NCBI GenBank assembly: GCA_020002265.1
Contig: CP048228.1
Span: forward strand, 62,001-126,000
Source: Anaplasmataceae bacterium AB001_6
GTDB taxonomy: Bacteria; Pseudomonadota; Alphaproteobacteria; Rickettsiales; Anaplasmataceae
Direction: 5' to 3'
DNA length: 64,000 bases
Shown here: piece after piece, positions 26,841 through 35,559 of the stretch
How the letters are laid out: each line of letters starts with the position of its first letter
Position numbering within the stretch: the first letter of the stretch is position 1
Translations under genes and position numbers: made by a program
The notes under the pieces: generated by a model
The model's database searches: none
Told to the model about the DNA's origin: nothing
The model's input: the letters and a program-made list of their open reading frames with translations, nothing else

Positions 26841-28599
26841 AATATATTCTTACAACAATTATCTTTCTGAAGTAATTTTTCTACTTGCAGCATCTGTTTT
26901 TGTTGTGACATTATTTTTTAGGTTAAAAATAAGCCCGATTATTGGTTATTTTGTAGCTGGAGCGTCCATTGGTATATACGGATTAGGGCTTGTTCATTCT
27001 ACTGTTATATTGGAATATTTCGCAGAATTTGGGATAGTCTTTTTACTTTTTCTTATAGGGTTAGAGCTTTCTGTAGAACGGCTGATGTCAATGCGATTAC
27101 ACGTTTTTGGATTAGGCTCCTTACAAGTAATATTAACTGCTTTTACTGTCTTTTTTATTTGTCACTTTGTTTTCAATTTAGATAGCAAGGCATCTATAAT
27201 TATAGGATGCGCGCTTGCATTATCTTCTACTGCTCTTGTTTTACAGGTTTTGCAGGACTCTAGCATGCAATCTACTCAAGTTGGAAGGTTTGCAATTGCT
27301 GTATTATTAATGCAGGATTTTGCAGTGGTACCTTTTTTAGTGCTAGTGCCTTTATTATCTAGTGGCGATGTAAATAATATTTTTTATCCCATTATTAGTT
27401 CTTTGTTTCGTGCAGTGATTGCACTGGTATTTATTTTTGCAGCTGGAAGAATACTTCTCAGGCCATTTTTCAAGATAATTGCTGCAACAAAAAGCAGCGA
27501 GCTTTTCATGTCTACAACTTTACTTATTGTATTAGGTTCTGCTTATGTAACAGAAAAAATGGATCTTTCAATGGCTATGGGTGCTTTTGTCTCTGGTTTA
27601 TTGGTTGCTGAGACAGAATATAAATACGAGGTTGAAAAAGTAATTTTACCATTTAAGAAGCTTTTACTAGGGTTGTTCTTCATGACAGTTGGGATGTCAA
27701 TGGATTTACATTTCTTGTTTAGTAATTTTCTATACATATTACTTGGGTCTATAGCTCTTGTTGTAGTTAAGACATTCATTATTTTAGTACTAGCTAGGTT
27801 TTTTGGTTTCAAAAGGGGATCAGCTATACAAGGTGGTTTATTGTTGTCCCAAGGGAGTGAATTTGCACTTATATTACTTAGCTTAGAAGGTAGTAAATTT
27901 TTAGTTGGAGATGAAATAATAAATTTCTTGATTTCTGTTGTTACTTTTACTATGGCTGTTACACCTTTACTTTCATATGTTGGAGGGCTGTTAGTAAAAC
28001 ACAAAAGAGGTTCTGTCAAAAATATGCTGGTGCTTGATTCAGGCTTTTCTGAGAATTCAATCCAAGACGAGGCAATAGATATAGATAAACATATTGTTAT
28101 TATAGGTTTTCAAAAAGTTGGGAAAGTTGTTTCTAAAATGGTAGTTGATGGTCAAATGAATTATATCGCCATAGATATTGATGAAAAAGTAGTGGAGAAA
28201 GCTAAATCAGAGGGTTTTACTGTTTATCAGGGTGATGCCACAAAAGCAGCAGATTTAAAGAAAGTTGTTTCTGATAGAGCTTCTACCTTTGTTTTCACTA
28301 CTACTAACATTAATGTTATTAAAAAAGCTACAAAAATAATTAACACTAAGTTTCCAGAGGCAAATGTTGTTGTTAGCTTAGAGGATTTTTCTAATGCTAA
28401 TATGTACAAACAATTTGGAGTGCATAATGTTGTTGTTGAATCTTATGAATTAGGTTTGCAGTTGGGGGCAACAGCGCTTTCTTTTAATGGAATAAGTGAA
28501 TATACTTTATCGGTTATAAAAAATAGATTTAGAAATTCTGATTATTTAACTTTGAGAACGTATGCAAATAACGATTCCAAAATCATTCATAAAAAATAG
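26830..28599 (+). CDS. Monovalent cation:proton antiporter-2 with TrkA-N domain (KefB/YbaL-like)
   Basis: A 589-residue protein. The CPA2 membrane domain (about residues 10-385) contains the N-terminal LKISPIIGYFVAGASIG, the FLLFLIGLELS helix, SSTALVLQVLQD and AMGAFVSGLLVAE. A cytoplasmic TrkA-N/RCK domain from about 415 carries the Rossmann start IVIIGFQKVGKVVSKMV, with D-x-D at strand two (AIDIDEKVV) and VYQGDATKAADLK. It resembles glutathione-gated K+ efflux antiporters; the actual cation is not deducible. It overlaps the redoxin gene, suggesting a link to redox or pH stress. Confidence 0.9.
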   Translation: METEIYSYNNYLSEVIFLLAASVFVVTLFFRLKISPIIGYFVAGASIGIYGLGLVHSTVILEYFAEFGIVFLLFLIGLELSVERLMSMRLHVFGLGSLQVILTAFTVFFICHFVFNLDSKASIIIGCALALSSTALVLQVLQDSSMQSTQVGRFAIAVLLMQDFAVVPFLVLVPLLSSGDVNNIFYPIISSLFRAVIALVFIFAAGRILLRPFFKIIAATKSSELFMSTTLLIVLGSAYVTEKMDLSMAMGAFVSGLLVAETEYKYEVEKVILPFKKLLLGLFFMTVGMSMDLHFLFSNFLYILLGSIALVVVKTFIILVLARFFGFKRGSAIQGGLLLSQGSEFALILLSLEGSKFLVGDEIINFLISVVTFTMAVTPLLSYVGGLLVKHKRGSVKNMLVLDSGFSENSIQDEAIDIDKHIVIIGFQKVGKVVSKMVVDGQMNYIAIDIDEKVVEKAKSEGFTVYQGDATKAADLKKVVSDRASTFVFTTTNINVIKKATKIINTKFPEANVVVSLEDFSNANMYKQFGVHNVVVESYELGLQLGATALSFNGISEYTLSVIKNRFRNSDYLTLRTYANNDSKIIHKK

Positions 28600-28623
28600 T
28601 ATTTTTGTTTTGAGATTATAGTA

Positions 28624-28881
28624 ATGGATTTTATAAAAGTATTTTTTGATATTGATAATATAAAAAATTTAGATATAAAAAGTGCTGCTCTTTTATTAAT
28701 CCCGCTGTTTCTCATTTTGATGATGATTTTTCGTTCCATTAGTCCGCACATCAAATTACTCTTGATATCGGCTATAATTTCATTCTTTGCATCTTTTTTA
28801 GGGTCTGATAAAATCCCTGAACCTATTTCAAAATTCATACAACATAAAATCCCTTCAGGGGATGCAAAAGATAATAAATAA
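28624..28881 (+). CDS. Small two-helix membrane protein, unknown
   Basis: An 85-residue protein with an N-terminal amphipathic segment, two membrane helices (about residues 21-37 and 44-61) and a polar tail ending HKIPSGDAKDNK. It starts 25 bp after the CPA2 gene on the same strand and ends 3 bp before the convergent rpe. The family is not recognised. A small accessory membrane protein expressed with the antiporter is a reasonable guess only from position. Confidence 0.5.
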   Translation: MDFIKVFFDIDNIKNLDIKSAALLLIPLFLILMMIFRSISPHIKLLLISAIISFFASFLGSDKIPEPISKFIQHKIPSGDAKDNK

Positions 28882-28883
28882 TA

Positions 28884-29528
28884 CTACAGAGATTTCAAAA
28901 GCCTTATTTTCTCGTTGTATTGTTTTTTCTTGTCAGAGTATATATAAGATCCAGAAACAAGAATATCTGCGCCATGTTCTTTTGCTGCAGAAGCGGTTTG
29001 TTCATTTATACCACCGTCTACACTTATATCTATATCTAAGTTTTTTGCTTTCAGTATAGTTTTCAATTTTGTCAATTTTTCCATTTGGCATTGCATGAAA
29101 TCTTGTCCACCAAAACCGGGATTAACTGTCATTACTAAGACCAAATCCACATATGGCAAAGTATGGTATATAGACTCAATGTTTGTTGATGGCACTAGCG
29201 CAATACCAGATTTTTTTCCGGATTGTCTGATTTTTTGCAGAGTGCGACAAACATGGATTTCTGATTCAATATGAATTGTTATTATATCTGCTCCAGAAGA
29301 TATAAAATCGTCTAGCAGATCAGACGGTCTATTGATCATAAGGTGGATATCCAAGATTTTTTCTGTCGCTTTACGGATAGACTGTATGACACATGAGCCT
29401 ATTGTTATATTAGGAACAAACAAACCATCCATTACATCAATGTGTAGCATATCGGCTTCATCTGATAAATCTATTTCAGACTTCAAATTAGAGAAGTCAG
29501 CAGACAATATAGAACTGGAAACTTTCAT
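28884..29528 (-). CDS. rpe: Ribulose-phosphate 3-epimerase
   Basis: Rpe interconverts ribulose-5-P and xylulose-5-P in the pentose phosphate pathway. Motifs: SSILSADFSNLKSEI at the N terminus, HIDVMDGLFVPNITIG (metal His and Asp) near 32, LVLVMTVNPGFGGQDFM near 132 and DISVDGGIN near 172. The ATG at 29528 (MKVSSSIL) is chosen since the longer frame to 29582 would run into the tRNA-Phe gene. This gives 214 residues, standard length. rpiB at 48.8 kb supplies the partner isomerase. Confidence 0.95.
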   Translation of the reverse strand: MKVSSSILSADFSNLKSEIDLSDEADMLHIDVMDGLFVPNITIGSCVIQSIRKATEKILDIHLMINRPSDLLDDFISSGADIITIHIESEIHVCRTLQKIRQSGKKSGIALVPSTNIESIYHTLPYVDLVLVMTVNPGFGGQDFMQCQMEKLTKLKTILKAKNLDIDISVDGGINEQTASAAKEHGADILVSGSYIYSDKKKQYNEKIRLLKSL

Positions 29529-29550
29529 AATGCAAAGGTAAACAAAAATG

Positions 29551-29623
29551 TGGCCCGGACAGGAATCGAACCAGTGACACAAGGATTTTCAGTCCTTTGC
29601 TCTACCAACTGAGCTACCGGGCC
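29551..29623 (-). tRNA. tRNA-Phe (GAA anticodon)
   Basis: Read on the minus strand: 7-bp acceptor GGCCCGG/CCGGGCC, D arm with AGCTCAGTTGGTAGAGC, anticodon stem-loop centred on CTGAAAA (anticodon GAA), T arm with GGTTCGATTCC and discriminator A at 29551. Length 73 without an encoded CCA. It lies just upstream of rpe on the same strand, so both may be on one transcript. Confidence 0.97.
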
Positions 29624-29703
29624 ATAAGAGGCTGTATATTTAAAGAGTAAATATATCCACTATTATTTTATATTAAAAAGGATTTTATATACAGATATTT
29701 TTC

Positions 29704-30504
29704 TCATTTTTGACAAATTTTGCAAAAATAAGTACTTCGTCCATTTTGTTTTACTTTATTTATTAGATTATTACATTCTTTACAGCATACATTCTGTTTT
29801 TTATACACTTTAAAATGCTTTTGAAAATTACCACTATTGCCAACAGGAGTTTTATAATCTCTGATTGACGAACCTCCATGTAAAATTCCTTCTTTTAGTA
29901 TTTTTATTGTGCTTTTCCAAATTCTTTTATATTCTGCACTTGAGATATCATTAGTTTTCTTGAAAGGGGAGATTTTAGCGTCAAATAATATTTCGCAGGC
30001 ATATATATTACCTATGCCAGAAACTAAATTACCATCCATCAGAGCATTCTTTATATCTATATTTTTCCTGTTCATCTGTTCTTGCATTTTTGTACAAGAA
30101 AATTCTTCTGAAAGTGGTTCTGGGCCTATTTTATTTTTCAATTCTGTTATGTCTGATGCTAAATATACTAATCCAAAACGACGAGGATCATTGTATATTA
30201 TTTTTTTCCCTTCTGATAAATTAAATACAATATGATTGTGTTTATCAGATATTTCAGACTCTGTTAAATTACCAGACATACCCAAGTGTATAACTAGAAA
30301 GTTTTTATCATCCAGCAAGATAATTATATATTTTGCCAATCTGTATATTTTTTTTATTATTTTATTTTTTAGTAATTCAGGGAGATCTATATCTACTTTT
30401 TTTCGTAATCTATGGTTTGTAACTATAACAGAGTGAATCTTTGTATCAGTGATTCTTTCACTTAGGTATCTGCAAATTGTCTCCACTTCTGGTAGTTCCG
30501 GCAT
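29704..30504 (-). CDS. mutM: Formamidopyrimidine-DNA glycosylase
   Basis: MutM excises 8-oxoguanine and nicks the abasic site. It begins with MPELPEVETI, where Pro2 is the nucleophile and Glu3 catalytic. Other elements are HLGMSGNL near residue 73, ALMDGNLVSGIGNIYACEIL near 157 (helix-two-turn-helix with the conserved Asn) and a four-Cys zinc finger CCKEC...FCKIC at the end. Length 266 matches the family. It overlaps by 47 bp a possible small upstream gene in another frame. Confidence 0.96.
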   Translation of the reverse strand: MPELPEVETICRYLSERITDTKIHSVIVTNHRLRKKVDIDLPELLKNKIIKKIYRLAKYIIILLDDKNFLVIHLGMSGNLTESEISDKHNHIVFNLSEGKKIIYNDPRRFGLVYLASDITELKNKIGPEPLSEEFSCTKMQEQMNRKNIDIKNALMDGNLVSGIGNIYACEILFDAKISPFKKTNDISSAEYKRIWKSTIKILKEGILHGGSSIRDYKTPVGNSGNFQKHFKVYKKQNVCCKECNNLINKVKQNGRSTYFCKICQK

Positions 30505-30607
30505 TATTTTTCTTTTGCATTACTTTACGTCTGATAAGATTTTTCCGAAGGTTATCTACAACTTCTTTGGAAAGGGAACCTTTTTTTGTTTCATTGCTTT
30601 TCTTCAT
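30458..30607 (-). CDS. Possible 49-residue basic protein overlapping the mutM start
   Basis: A short minus-strand frame starts at ATG 30605-30607 and ends with TGA at 30458-30460, giving 49 residues that are strongly basic. The central SLSKEVVDNLRKNLIRRKV reads like an amphipathic helix. It overlaps the first 47 bp of mutM in a different frame, so coupled translation is possible. The gap upstream of mutM otherwise lacks a clear ribosome-binding site of its own. I do not recognise the family, and a chance frame cannot be excluded. Confidence 0.35.
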   Translation of the reverse strand: MKKSNETKKGSLSKEVVDNLRKNLIRRKVMQKKNNAGTTRSGDNLQIPK

Positions 30608-30782
30608 TTGTAGAAGGTTCTTTTATAAAATCTGTTTTGCAATTATATCAATATTTTTCTTATCATTAAATATAAACTGTATAATTATTTTACCTGTTTT
30701 TGGTGGGTCACATTTTCATTTGTGTTGGATATATTGCTAATTTATTCCATATAGGTTTATAATTTTTTTAAGGATTCTTTCA

Positions 30783-30858
30783 GCCGTTATAGCTCAGTTG
30801 GCAGAGTAATTCATTGGTAATGAATAGGTCCCGAGTTCGATTCTCGGTAACGGCACCA
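30783..30858 (+). tRNA. tRNA-Thr (GGT anticodon)
   Basis: Acceptor GCCGTTA pairs with TAACGGC; D arm AGCTCAGTTGGCAGAGT; anticodon stem ATTCA/TGAAT around loop TTGGTAA (anticodon GGT); T arm GAGTTCGATTCTC; discriminator A at 30855 and encoded CCA at 30856-30858. It is the only one of the four tRNAs here with an encoded CCA. The stop codon of convergent ftsI begins at the very next base. Confidence 0.97.
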
Positions 30859-32442
30859 CTATGGCGTTAATATCGCTTTGGTCTTTTTGATTATTTCTTT
30901 TCCTACAGGAGCAGCTGACGTTCCACCAGTTAGAGCTTTATTGTTTCTTTTTGGTTCATCTAGCATTATTGCTAATACATATTTTGGCTCCTCATAGGGG
31001 AAAAATGCTACAAAAGTCGCAATATTTTTATTTTTTACATATTTCCCATTGATATTTTTTTCTGCAGAACCAGTTTTTCCTCCTATTTTGTAGTTAGTGA
31101 TTTTAGCTGATTTAGCGGTACCTCTTTCAACTGTTTCTAGCATTATTTTTCTTACTTTTTCTGAAGTTTCGCTGGATATTATTTTTTCTCTATTATTTTT
31201 TTTCCCCTTTATTATGGTGCTAGGGATGAAATAGCCATCATTTACCATGGTTGCTATTCCTTGAGTGAGTTGTAATAGCGATATTGCTACTCCATATCCA
31301 TAAGATGCAGTAGCAGCAGTTGATTGAGACCATTTAGCAGGAACTATAGCATTTGATTTTTCAGAAATTTCTATATTAGGCTGTTCAAAAATGTGTATCT
31401 TATCAAAAAAGTCTTTTTGCTTCGAGGAGCCTAGTTTTTCCATTATTTGTAAGATGGCTTTATTTGAAGATTTTACAATCGCATCTGTTAGGGATATTTG
31501 CCCAATATTACTTATGTAATCACTTATTTTATAGTCTCCAATATGCATTTGTTTAGTTGTATCAAAGCTATCTTCGGTGGATACTAAAGAGCTATCTAGT
31601 GCGGCACTTACAGTAAATATCTTAAAAGCAGAACCCATTTCGTATAGACCAAATGTTGAGCGATTAAACGTATTATCAGGAGGGGTATTGTAAGGGTTAT
31701 TAGGGTTGAAATCTGGAACACTTACAGTAGATATTATTTCTCCGTTTTTTATATTCATTAATATTGCCGCACCTCCAATAGATTGAGTTTCTTTATATGC
31801 TTTTTCTAATTCATCTCTTACTATATATTGAACGAATAAATCCAACGAGAGAGTTATGCTGTTATCTTCTATATAATTTGCTATTTCTTCTTTCTGTATA
31901 TTTTTTTCTAAAAAGTGTTCAAAACCTGCTATTCCATTGTTGTCTATATCTACAAAACCTATAACGTGCGAAAATAAATTATTATGGGGATAGTATCTCT
32001 TGTTGCTTTCTATAAAGTGTAGAAAAGGAATTCCCTGATTTAACATCTTTTCTCTATCTTTAGCAGAGATATTTTTTTTTATCCAAGCAAATGCCTTGTT
32101 ACTGTATATTTTATCTTTTAAATAGTTATATTGCATATCTGGAAAAAAGTTATGCAGATCTTTAAGAATTAACTCTTTTTCCAAAATTTTTTCTGGCTTT
32201 ATATACAGTGAATAATGTGTTAAATCACCAGATAAAATAAAACCGTTTCTATCATAAATATTTATTTTATTTTGTTTAGCATGATAGAATTCTTTATCGA
32301 TGACTAAATTATGTCTTTTTTGAGTGCGATTAGAATTTTTTTGTATCATTAGCATCTTAGTTATCAAAAGAAGAAAACCTATTATCATCAATATGTATAT
32401 GATTAAAGACCTTCTCTTTGTTATCTTTAAAGATGGTTTCAT
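30859..32442 (-). CDS. ftsI: Peptidoglycan transpeptidase FtsI (PBP3-like)
   Basis: Class B penicillin-binding protein of 527 residues that crosslinks septal peptidoglycan. It has a short cytoplasmic tail, one N-terminal membrane helix (about residues 13-32), a pedestal domain and a transpeptidase domain with the three active-site motifs: SAFK (Ser271, Lys274), SSN (325-327) and KTGS (456-459). Presence with dapE implies that the cell keeps at least some peptidoglycan. It is divergent from ccmA, with only about 35 bp between starts, and abuts the tRNA-Thr at its end. Confidence 0.93.
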   Translation of the reverse strand: MKPSLKITKRRSLIIYILMIIGFLLLITKMLMIQKNSNRTQKRHNLVIDKEFYHAKQNKINIYDRNGFILSGDLTHYSLYIKPEKILEKELILKDLHNFFPDMQYNYLKDKIYSNKAFAWIKKNISAKDREKMLNQGIPFLHFIESNKRYYPHNNLFSHVIGFVDIDNNGIAGFEHFLEKNIQKEEIANYIEDNSITLSLDLFVQYIVRDELEKAYKETQSIGGAAILMNIKNGEIISTVSVPDFNPNNPYNTPPDNTFNRSTFGLYEMGSAFKIFTVSAALDSSLVSTEDSFDTTKQMHIGDYKISDYISNIGQISLTDAIVKSSNKAILQIMEKLGSSKQKDFFDKIHIFEQPNIEISEKSNAIVPAKWSQSTAATASYGYGVAISLLQLTQGIATMVNDGYFIPSTIIKGKKNNREKIISSETSEKVRKIMLETVERGTAKSAKITNYKIGGKTGSAEKNINGKYVKNKNIATFVAFFPYEEPKYVLAIMLDEPKRNNKALTGGTSAAPVGKEIIKKTKAILTP

Positions 32443-32477
32443 ATGAATTTTATGAGCTACAAATCGGAGATTATATA

Positions 32478-33089
32478 ATGAAAATTATTGAAGGCAAAAA
32501 TTTAAGAATTATCCGTGATGAAAAAATTATCATGGATAATGTTAATTTTAAAGTAGCAGAAAAAGAATATCTTAAAATAAGCGGGATAAATGGTAGCGGT
32601 AAGACTAGTTTTTTAAGAGCTCTTGCTGGCTTTATTTCTTTTGATGCAGGGAGTCTTTTTTATAATGGAAAAGAACAAAGCACTGGTTCTGATAGAAAAG
32701 ATTATTCAGAGAAGTTGATTTTTTTAGGGAAAACTGATTTTATGTCAGAAAATATAAAAGTTATATCCAATTTAAAATATTGGGCTTCTTTTTATGAAAC
32801 AGAAGAATTATTAATGCCTGCTGTCAGGTTTTGGTCTTTAGATGATGTGTTGGATATTCCAATGTATAAATTATCTTCAGGGTGGCAAAAGAGGGTATAT
32901 TTTGCTTATGTGATGATATCCAACGCCTATATATGGCTAATTGATGAACCATTCACTAATCTTGATGATGATACTCAGGAGTTATTAAGCGGCCTTTTTG
33001 AGACTCGTAGAAGTCAAAGAGGTATCGTAATATGGACGAGTAATGTTAAGAGAGATATAATAGACACTGATAATGTTTTATCACTTTAA
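32478..33089 (+). CDS. ccmA: Haem exporter ATP-binding protein CcmA
   Basis: CcmA is the ATPase of the CcmABCD system for cytochrome c maturation. The 203-residue protein is a compact ABC ATPase: Walker A SGINGSGKTSFLRALAG near residue 38, signature LSSGWQKRVYFAYV near 133 and Walker B IWLIDEPFTNLDDDTQ near 152; GxxxPxxG-type loops are short as in CcmA. The ATG at 32478 is preferred to the one at 32418, which would overlap the ftsI start. CcmB is not adjacent, as is common in Rickettsiales where ccm genes are scattered. Confidence 0.85.
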   Translation: MKIIEGKNLRIIRDEKIIMDNVNFKVAEKEYLKISGINGSGKTSFLRALAGFISFDAGSLFYNGKEQSTGSDRKDYSEKLIFLGKTDFMSENIKVISNLKYWASFYETEELLMPAVRFWSLDDVLDIPMYKLSSGWQKRVYFAYVMISNAYIWLIDEPFTNLDDDTQELLSGLFETRRSQRGIVIWTSNVKRDIIDTDNVLSL

Positions 33090-33114
33090 ATAATTTCTTA
33101 AAAATGCGTTCTCA

Positions 33115-33891
33115 ATGGTATTCCCTAAAAAATCTCTTGGACAACACTTCTTGAAAGATGATAGTGTTGTTCAAAATATCATAGATTTTGCTGGAGATCT
33201 TAGTGGGGTAAACGTTCTAGAAATAGGCCCTGGAAAGGGTATTGTGACAAAAAAGATACTTTCTAAGGATGTCTCTAAAATGTTCGCAATAGAAAAAGAT
33301 AGTCGCTTCACTAACCATCTGCAAGATATAAAAAATCATTATACAAATTTTGATTTTGCTATCTGCGATTTTATACAAACTAATTTATTACATTTTAATC
33401 TCCACAATTTTAAGGTGATAGCCAACCTTCCTTATAATGTGGGAAATAATATCTTGATGAAATTAATTAATGAATATTCAGAAGAAATCATAGATATGAC
33501 ACTTATGTTCCAAAAAGAGGTTGCAGAAAGAATATGTGCAACACATGGTAAAAAATATGGCAAACTATCTGTAGTAGTACAACTTATGTGTGATGTTATC
33601 TATGGCTTTGATGTGAATGCTAGTAGTTTCGCTCCACCACCTAAGGTTGAATCTTCAGTCATAAAAATAGTCCCTAGAAAAAACCTTACCTTGGATTTTG
33701 ACTTTTCTTTGTTTCTACAAATAGTCAGTGCTGTTTTTAATAACAGACGTAAAATGATACGCAAGACCCTTGCTACATTATGTGACAATATAAATGATAT
33801 ATCTTCTGTTGTAGATTTGAGTAAAAGACCAGAAGATATATCAGTTACAGAGTTTTGCAATATAACTAGAACTATTCAAAAGAATATTTAG
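33115..33891 (+). CDS. ksgA: 16S rRNA dimethyladenosine transferase
   Basis: KsgA (RsmA) dimethylates A1518 and A1519 of 16S rRNA with S-adenosylmethionine. It starts KKSLGQHFLKDDSVVQNI, followed by the SAM loop VLEIGPGKGIVTKKIL near 38, the catalytic NLPYNVGNNILMKLI near 105 and the C-terminal FNNRRKMIRKTL. Length 258 is typical. The last about 45 bases of the gene are present again, in decayed form, at 34343 and 34894 as part of the tandem duplication downstream. Confidence 0.96.
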   Translation: MVFPKKSLGQHFLKDDSVVQNIIDFAGDLSGVNVLEIGPGKGIVTKKILSKDVSKMFAIEKDSRFTNHLQDIKNHYTNFDFAICDFIQTNLLHFNLHNFKVIANLPYNVGNNILMKLINEYSEEIIDMTLMFQKEVAERICATHGKKYGKLSVVVQLMCDVIYGFDVNASSFAPPPKVESSVIKIVPRKNLTLDFDFSLFLQIVSAVFNNRRKMIRKTLATLCDNINDISSVVDLSKRPEDISVTEFCNITRTIQKNI

Positions 33892-33916
33892 ATAATGAAT
33901 CCCTTCTTTCATTTTT

Positions 33917-34216
33917 CTAATCATCCCTACCAAGGTTAAAAATGGATGTCAAAATAATGATCATTACGCTAACACCGTATATGCCGAATAATAGCTTCTT
34001 GTAATAGCTGGTTTGTTCTTCTGGTTTATTATCTTCAGGTTCATGATTTGCTGTATCTGCTACAAATAGATAACGATTAATGACTTGTCCATCATCGTTG
34101 ATTTTTGTAGATAGAATATACCTAGGCTCTTCGTTGTCATCTCTGCATCCTGCAAATAGATGACTAGGAGTGGTCTTTGCACACCAAAGAAATTCCCATG
34201 CTACGTCATCGTACAT
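33917..34216 (-). CDS. Small tail-anchored-like protein, copy 1 of a duplicated pair
   Basis: A 99-residue protein of unknown family. A soluble N-terminal domain contains SHLFAGCRDDNEEPRYILST and INRYLFVADTANH; a Pro/Glu-rich linker (EPEDNKPEEQT) follows, then one C-terminal hydrophobic helix (about residues 73-91) and a short tail NLGRDD. No signal peptide. It is about 60% similar by eye to the neighbouring 121-residue gene and arose by the tandem duplication. The layout, soluble domain plus a single C-terminal helix, is that of a tail-anchored membrane protein. Function unknown; secretion into a host is only speculation. Confidence 0.6.
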   Translation of the reverse strand: MYDDVAWEFLWCAKTTPSHLFAGCRDDNEEPRYILSTKINDDGQVINRYLFVADTANHEPEDNKPEEQTSYYKKLLFGIYGVSVMIIILTSIFNLGRDD

Positions 34217-34419
34217 ATTTAAATTGCCTTCCCCAAAAAATAAAATATAATATTTTGCTACACTTTGTTACTGCTTTAAAAAACACATACAAGAACCTTT
34301 TGTATTCTACATTCCTTTGTGTGAAAAAAATAGATTACTGATAGAGTCTGGCAATGTATTAAATCTCTCTAAAAGAATGTTTAGATACATGAACCCTTCT
34401 TTCATTTTTTTAATCACGA

Positions 34420-34785
34420 TCACCTCCCTCTCTTACTAAAGTTATGACTGAAGATCACAGCAAAGAATACTATGCCAACAAGACAGCATATGCTTAACCA
34501 TGACGGTGTGTTTGAGTTGGATTGATCTTCTTCTTCTACTGGTTTATCATCTGCTGGTTTATTATTTTCTGCTACAAATAGATAACGATTAACGACGTTG
34601 CCTTCACCGTTGATTTTTGTAGATAGAATATACTTAGGCTCTTCGTTGTCATCTCTGCATCCTGCAAATAGATGACCAGGAATGCCACTTTTATCGAAAT
34701 CAAATGCCCATGTGTCGTTTTCGCGACTATCCATATCTAAAGTTTCGTTTGCATTATTATCCATATTTAAATTACCTTTCCCCAA
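34420..34785 (-). CDS. Small tail-anchored-like protein, copy 2 of a duplicated pair
   Basis: A 121-residue protein, paralogous to the gene at 33917. It shares GHLFAGCRDDNEEPKYILST and VNRYLFVAENNKP, followed by an acidic Pro/Glu/Asp linker (DDKPVEEEDQSNSN) and a C-terminal hydrophobic helix (about 95-112) with a basic tail HNFSKRGR. The N terminus is longer than copy 1 and Asn/Asp/Glu-rich. An AGG-type ribosome-binding site (GGTAATTTAA region) is shared with copy 1. The unusual conservation of the central GCRDDNEEP block compared with the linker suggests it is under selection. Confidence 0.65.
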   Translation of the reverse strand: MGKGNLNMDNNANETLDMDSRENDTWAFDFDKSGIPGHLFAGCRDDNEEPKYILSTKINGEGNVVNRYLFVAENNKPADDKPVEEEDQSNSNTPSWLSICCLVGIVFFAVIFSHNFSKRGR

Positions 34786-35128
34786 AAAATAAAATACAAT
34801 ATTTTGCTATACTTTGTTACTTTTTTAAAAAACATGTATAAGAATATTTTGTATTTTACATTCCTTTGTGTGATAAAAAAATAGATTGCTGATAGAATCT
34901 GGCAATATATTTAAATCTTTCAAAAGAATGTTTAGATACACTGAAAAATTTCATTTTGAAGCAGTAAATCGAATGAAAGAAATAAAAAGTAAGGTATAAA
35001 ATTATACTTCTAAAAGAATAGTGTATGTTGAGGAGTGCATATTCTTTAGTCAAAATAATTCATCAGAGGGGTTCTGAGTAAATACAGCAGGAGTATTTAC
35101 TCGTGTTTTTAATCTACATCATCTATGT

Positions 35129-35293
35129 TCACTTTTTGAAAATCTTTTCAAGACACAATGCAAATATAATGGCGATAATAAAAGTAGCGCACGATGCAAG
35201 ACACAATGAGCGATATTTATCATCATGATTGTCTGGATAGGAGTGCTGATGTTTGTTATACATCAACATGATGAGGGAATTGACTTGTTGCAT
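35129..35293 (-). CDS. Possible 54-residue single-helix protein
   Basis: A short frame between ATG 35291-35293 and TGA 35129-35131. The N-terminal half is His/Tyr/Asp-rich (KHQHSYPDNHDDKYRS), then one hydrophobic helix (CATFIIAIIFALCL) and the basic end EKIFKK. It has the same soluble-then-C-terminal-helix layout as its island neighbours, which is the main reason for listing it. Several in-frame starts exist (35293, 35269, 35263). It could be a remnant of a longer gene, because a stop lies three codons upstream. Confidence 0.4.
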   Translation of the reverse strand: MQQVNSLIMLMYNKHQHSYPDNHDDKYRSLCLASCATFIIAIIFALCLEKIFKK

Positions 35294-35559
35294 CCAGAAT
35301 TATACGATGAGTCAAAAAGTGAGCCAAAAGCCATACCTAAATCAATATAAAAAAATATTTGAAGAATTACTATTCTTCTTTTATGTTTAAATATCAATTT
35401 AAGCATTTTTTAATAAAAATAGAAGGATAATGATGTTATAATTTTTGCCATTAAGTACATCAATAACCAGAGTTATCTTATCTTGTTTGGATTTTAACCT
35501 TTTTCTGTTTTTACGAATAGCTAATCCCTATTTTAACATCATGATTAGAATGTGCAAAA

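Larger units (their letters stand above)
33849..34955. repeat. Tandem segmental duplication starting inside the ksgA 3' end
   Basis: Three landmarks with the pattern AGAGT...GCAAT...AAAAGAATRTTTAGATA occur at about 33849 (the true end of ksgA), 34343 and 34894, spaced 494 and 551 bp. Between them lie two related blocks, each holding one minus-strand small gene plus about 150 bp of similar upstream DNA (for example, CCCCAAAAAATAAAATA followed by a TTTGCTA-CACTTTGTTAC-type stretch, then ATTCCTTTGTGTGA). The third landmark is followed by unrelated sequence. This is best explained by tandem duplication of a unit that began within ksgA, followed by divergence. Confidence 0.8.

Noticed and set aside
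34856-35053. Minus-strand 65-residue frame upstream of the duplicated pair
   Set aside because: It covers the third copy of the decayed ksgA-end landmark and lacks a ribosome-binding site; the peptide is Phe/Tyr/Ile noise.
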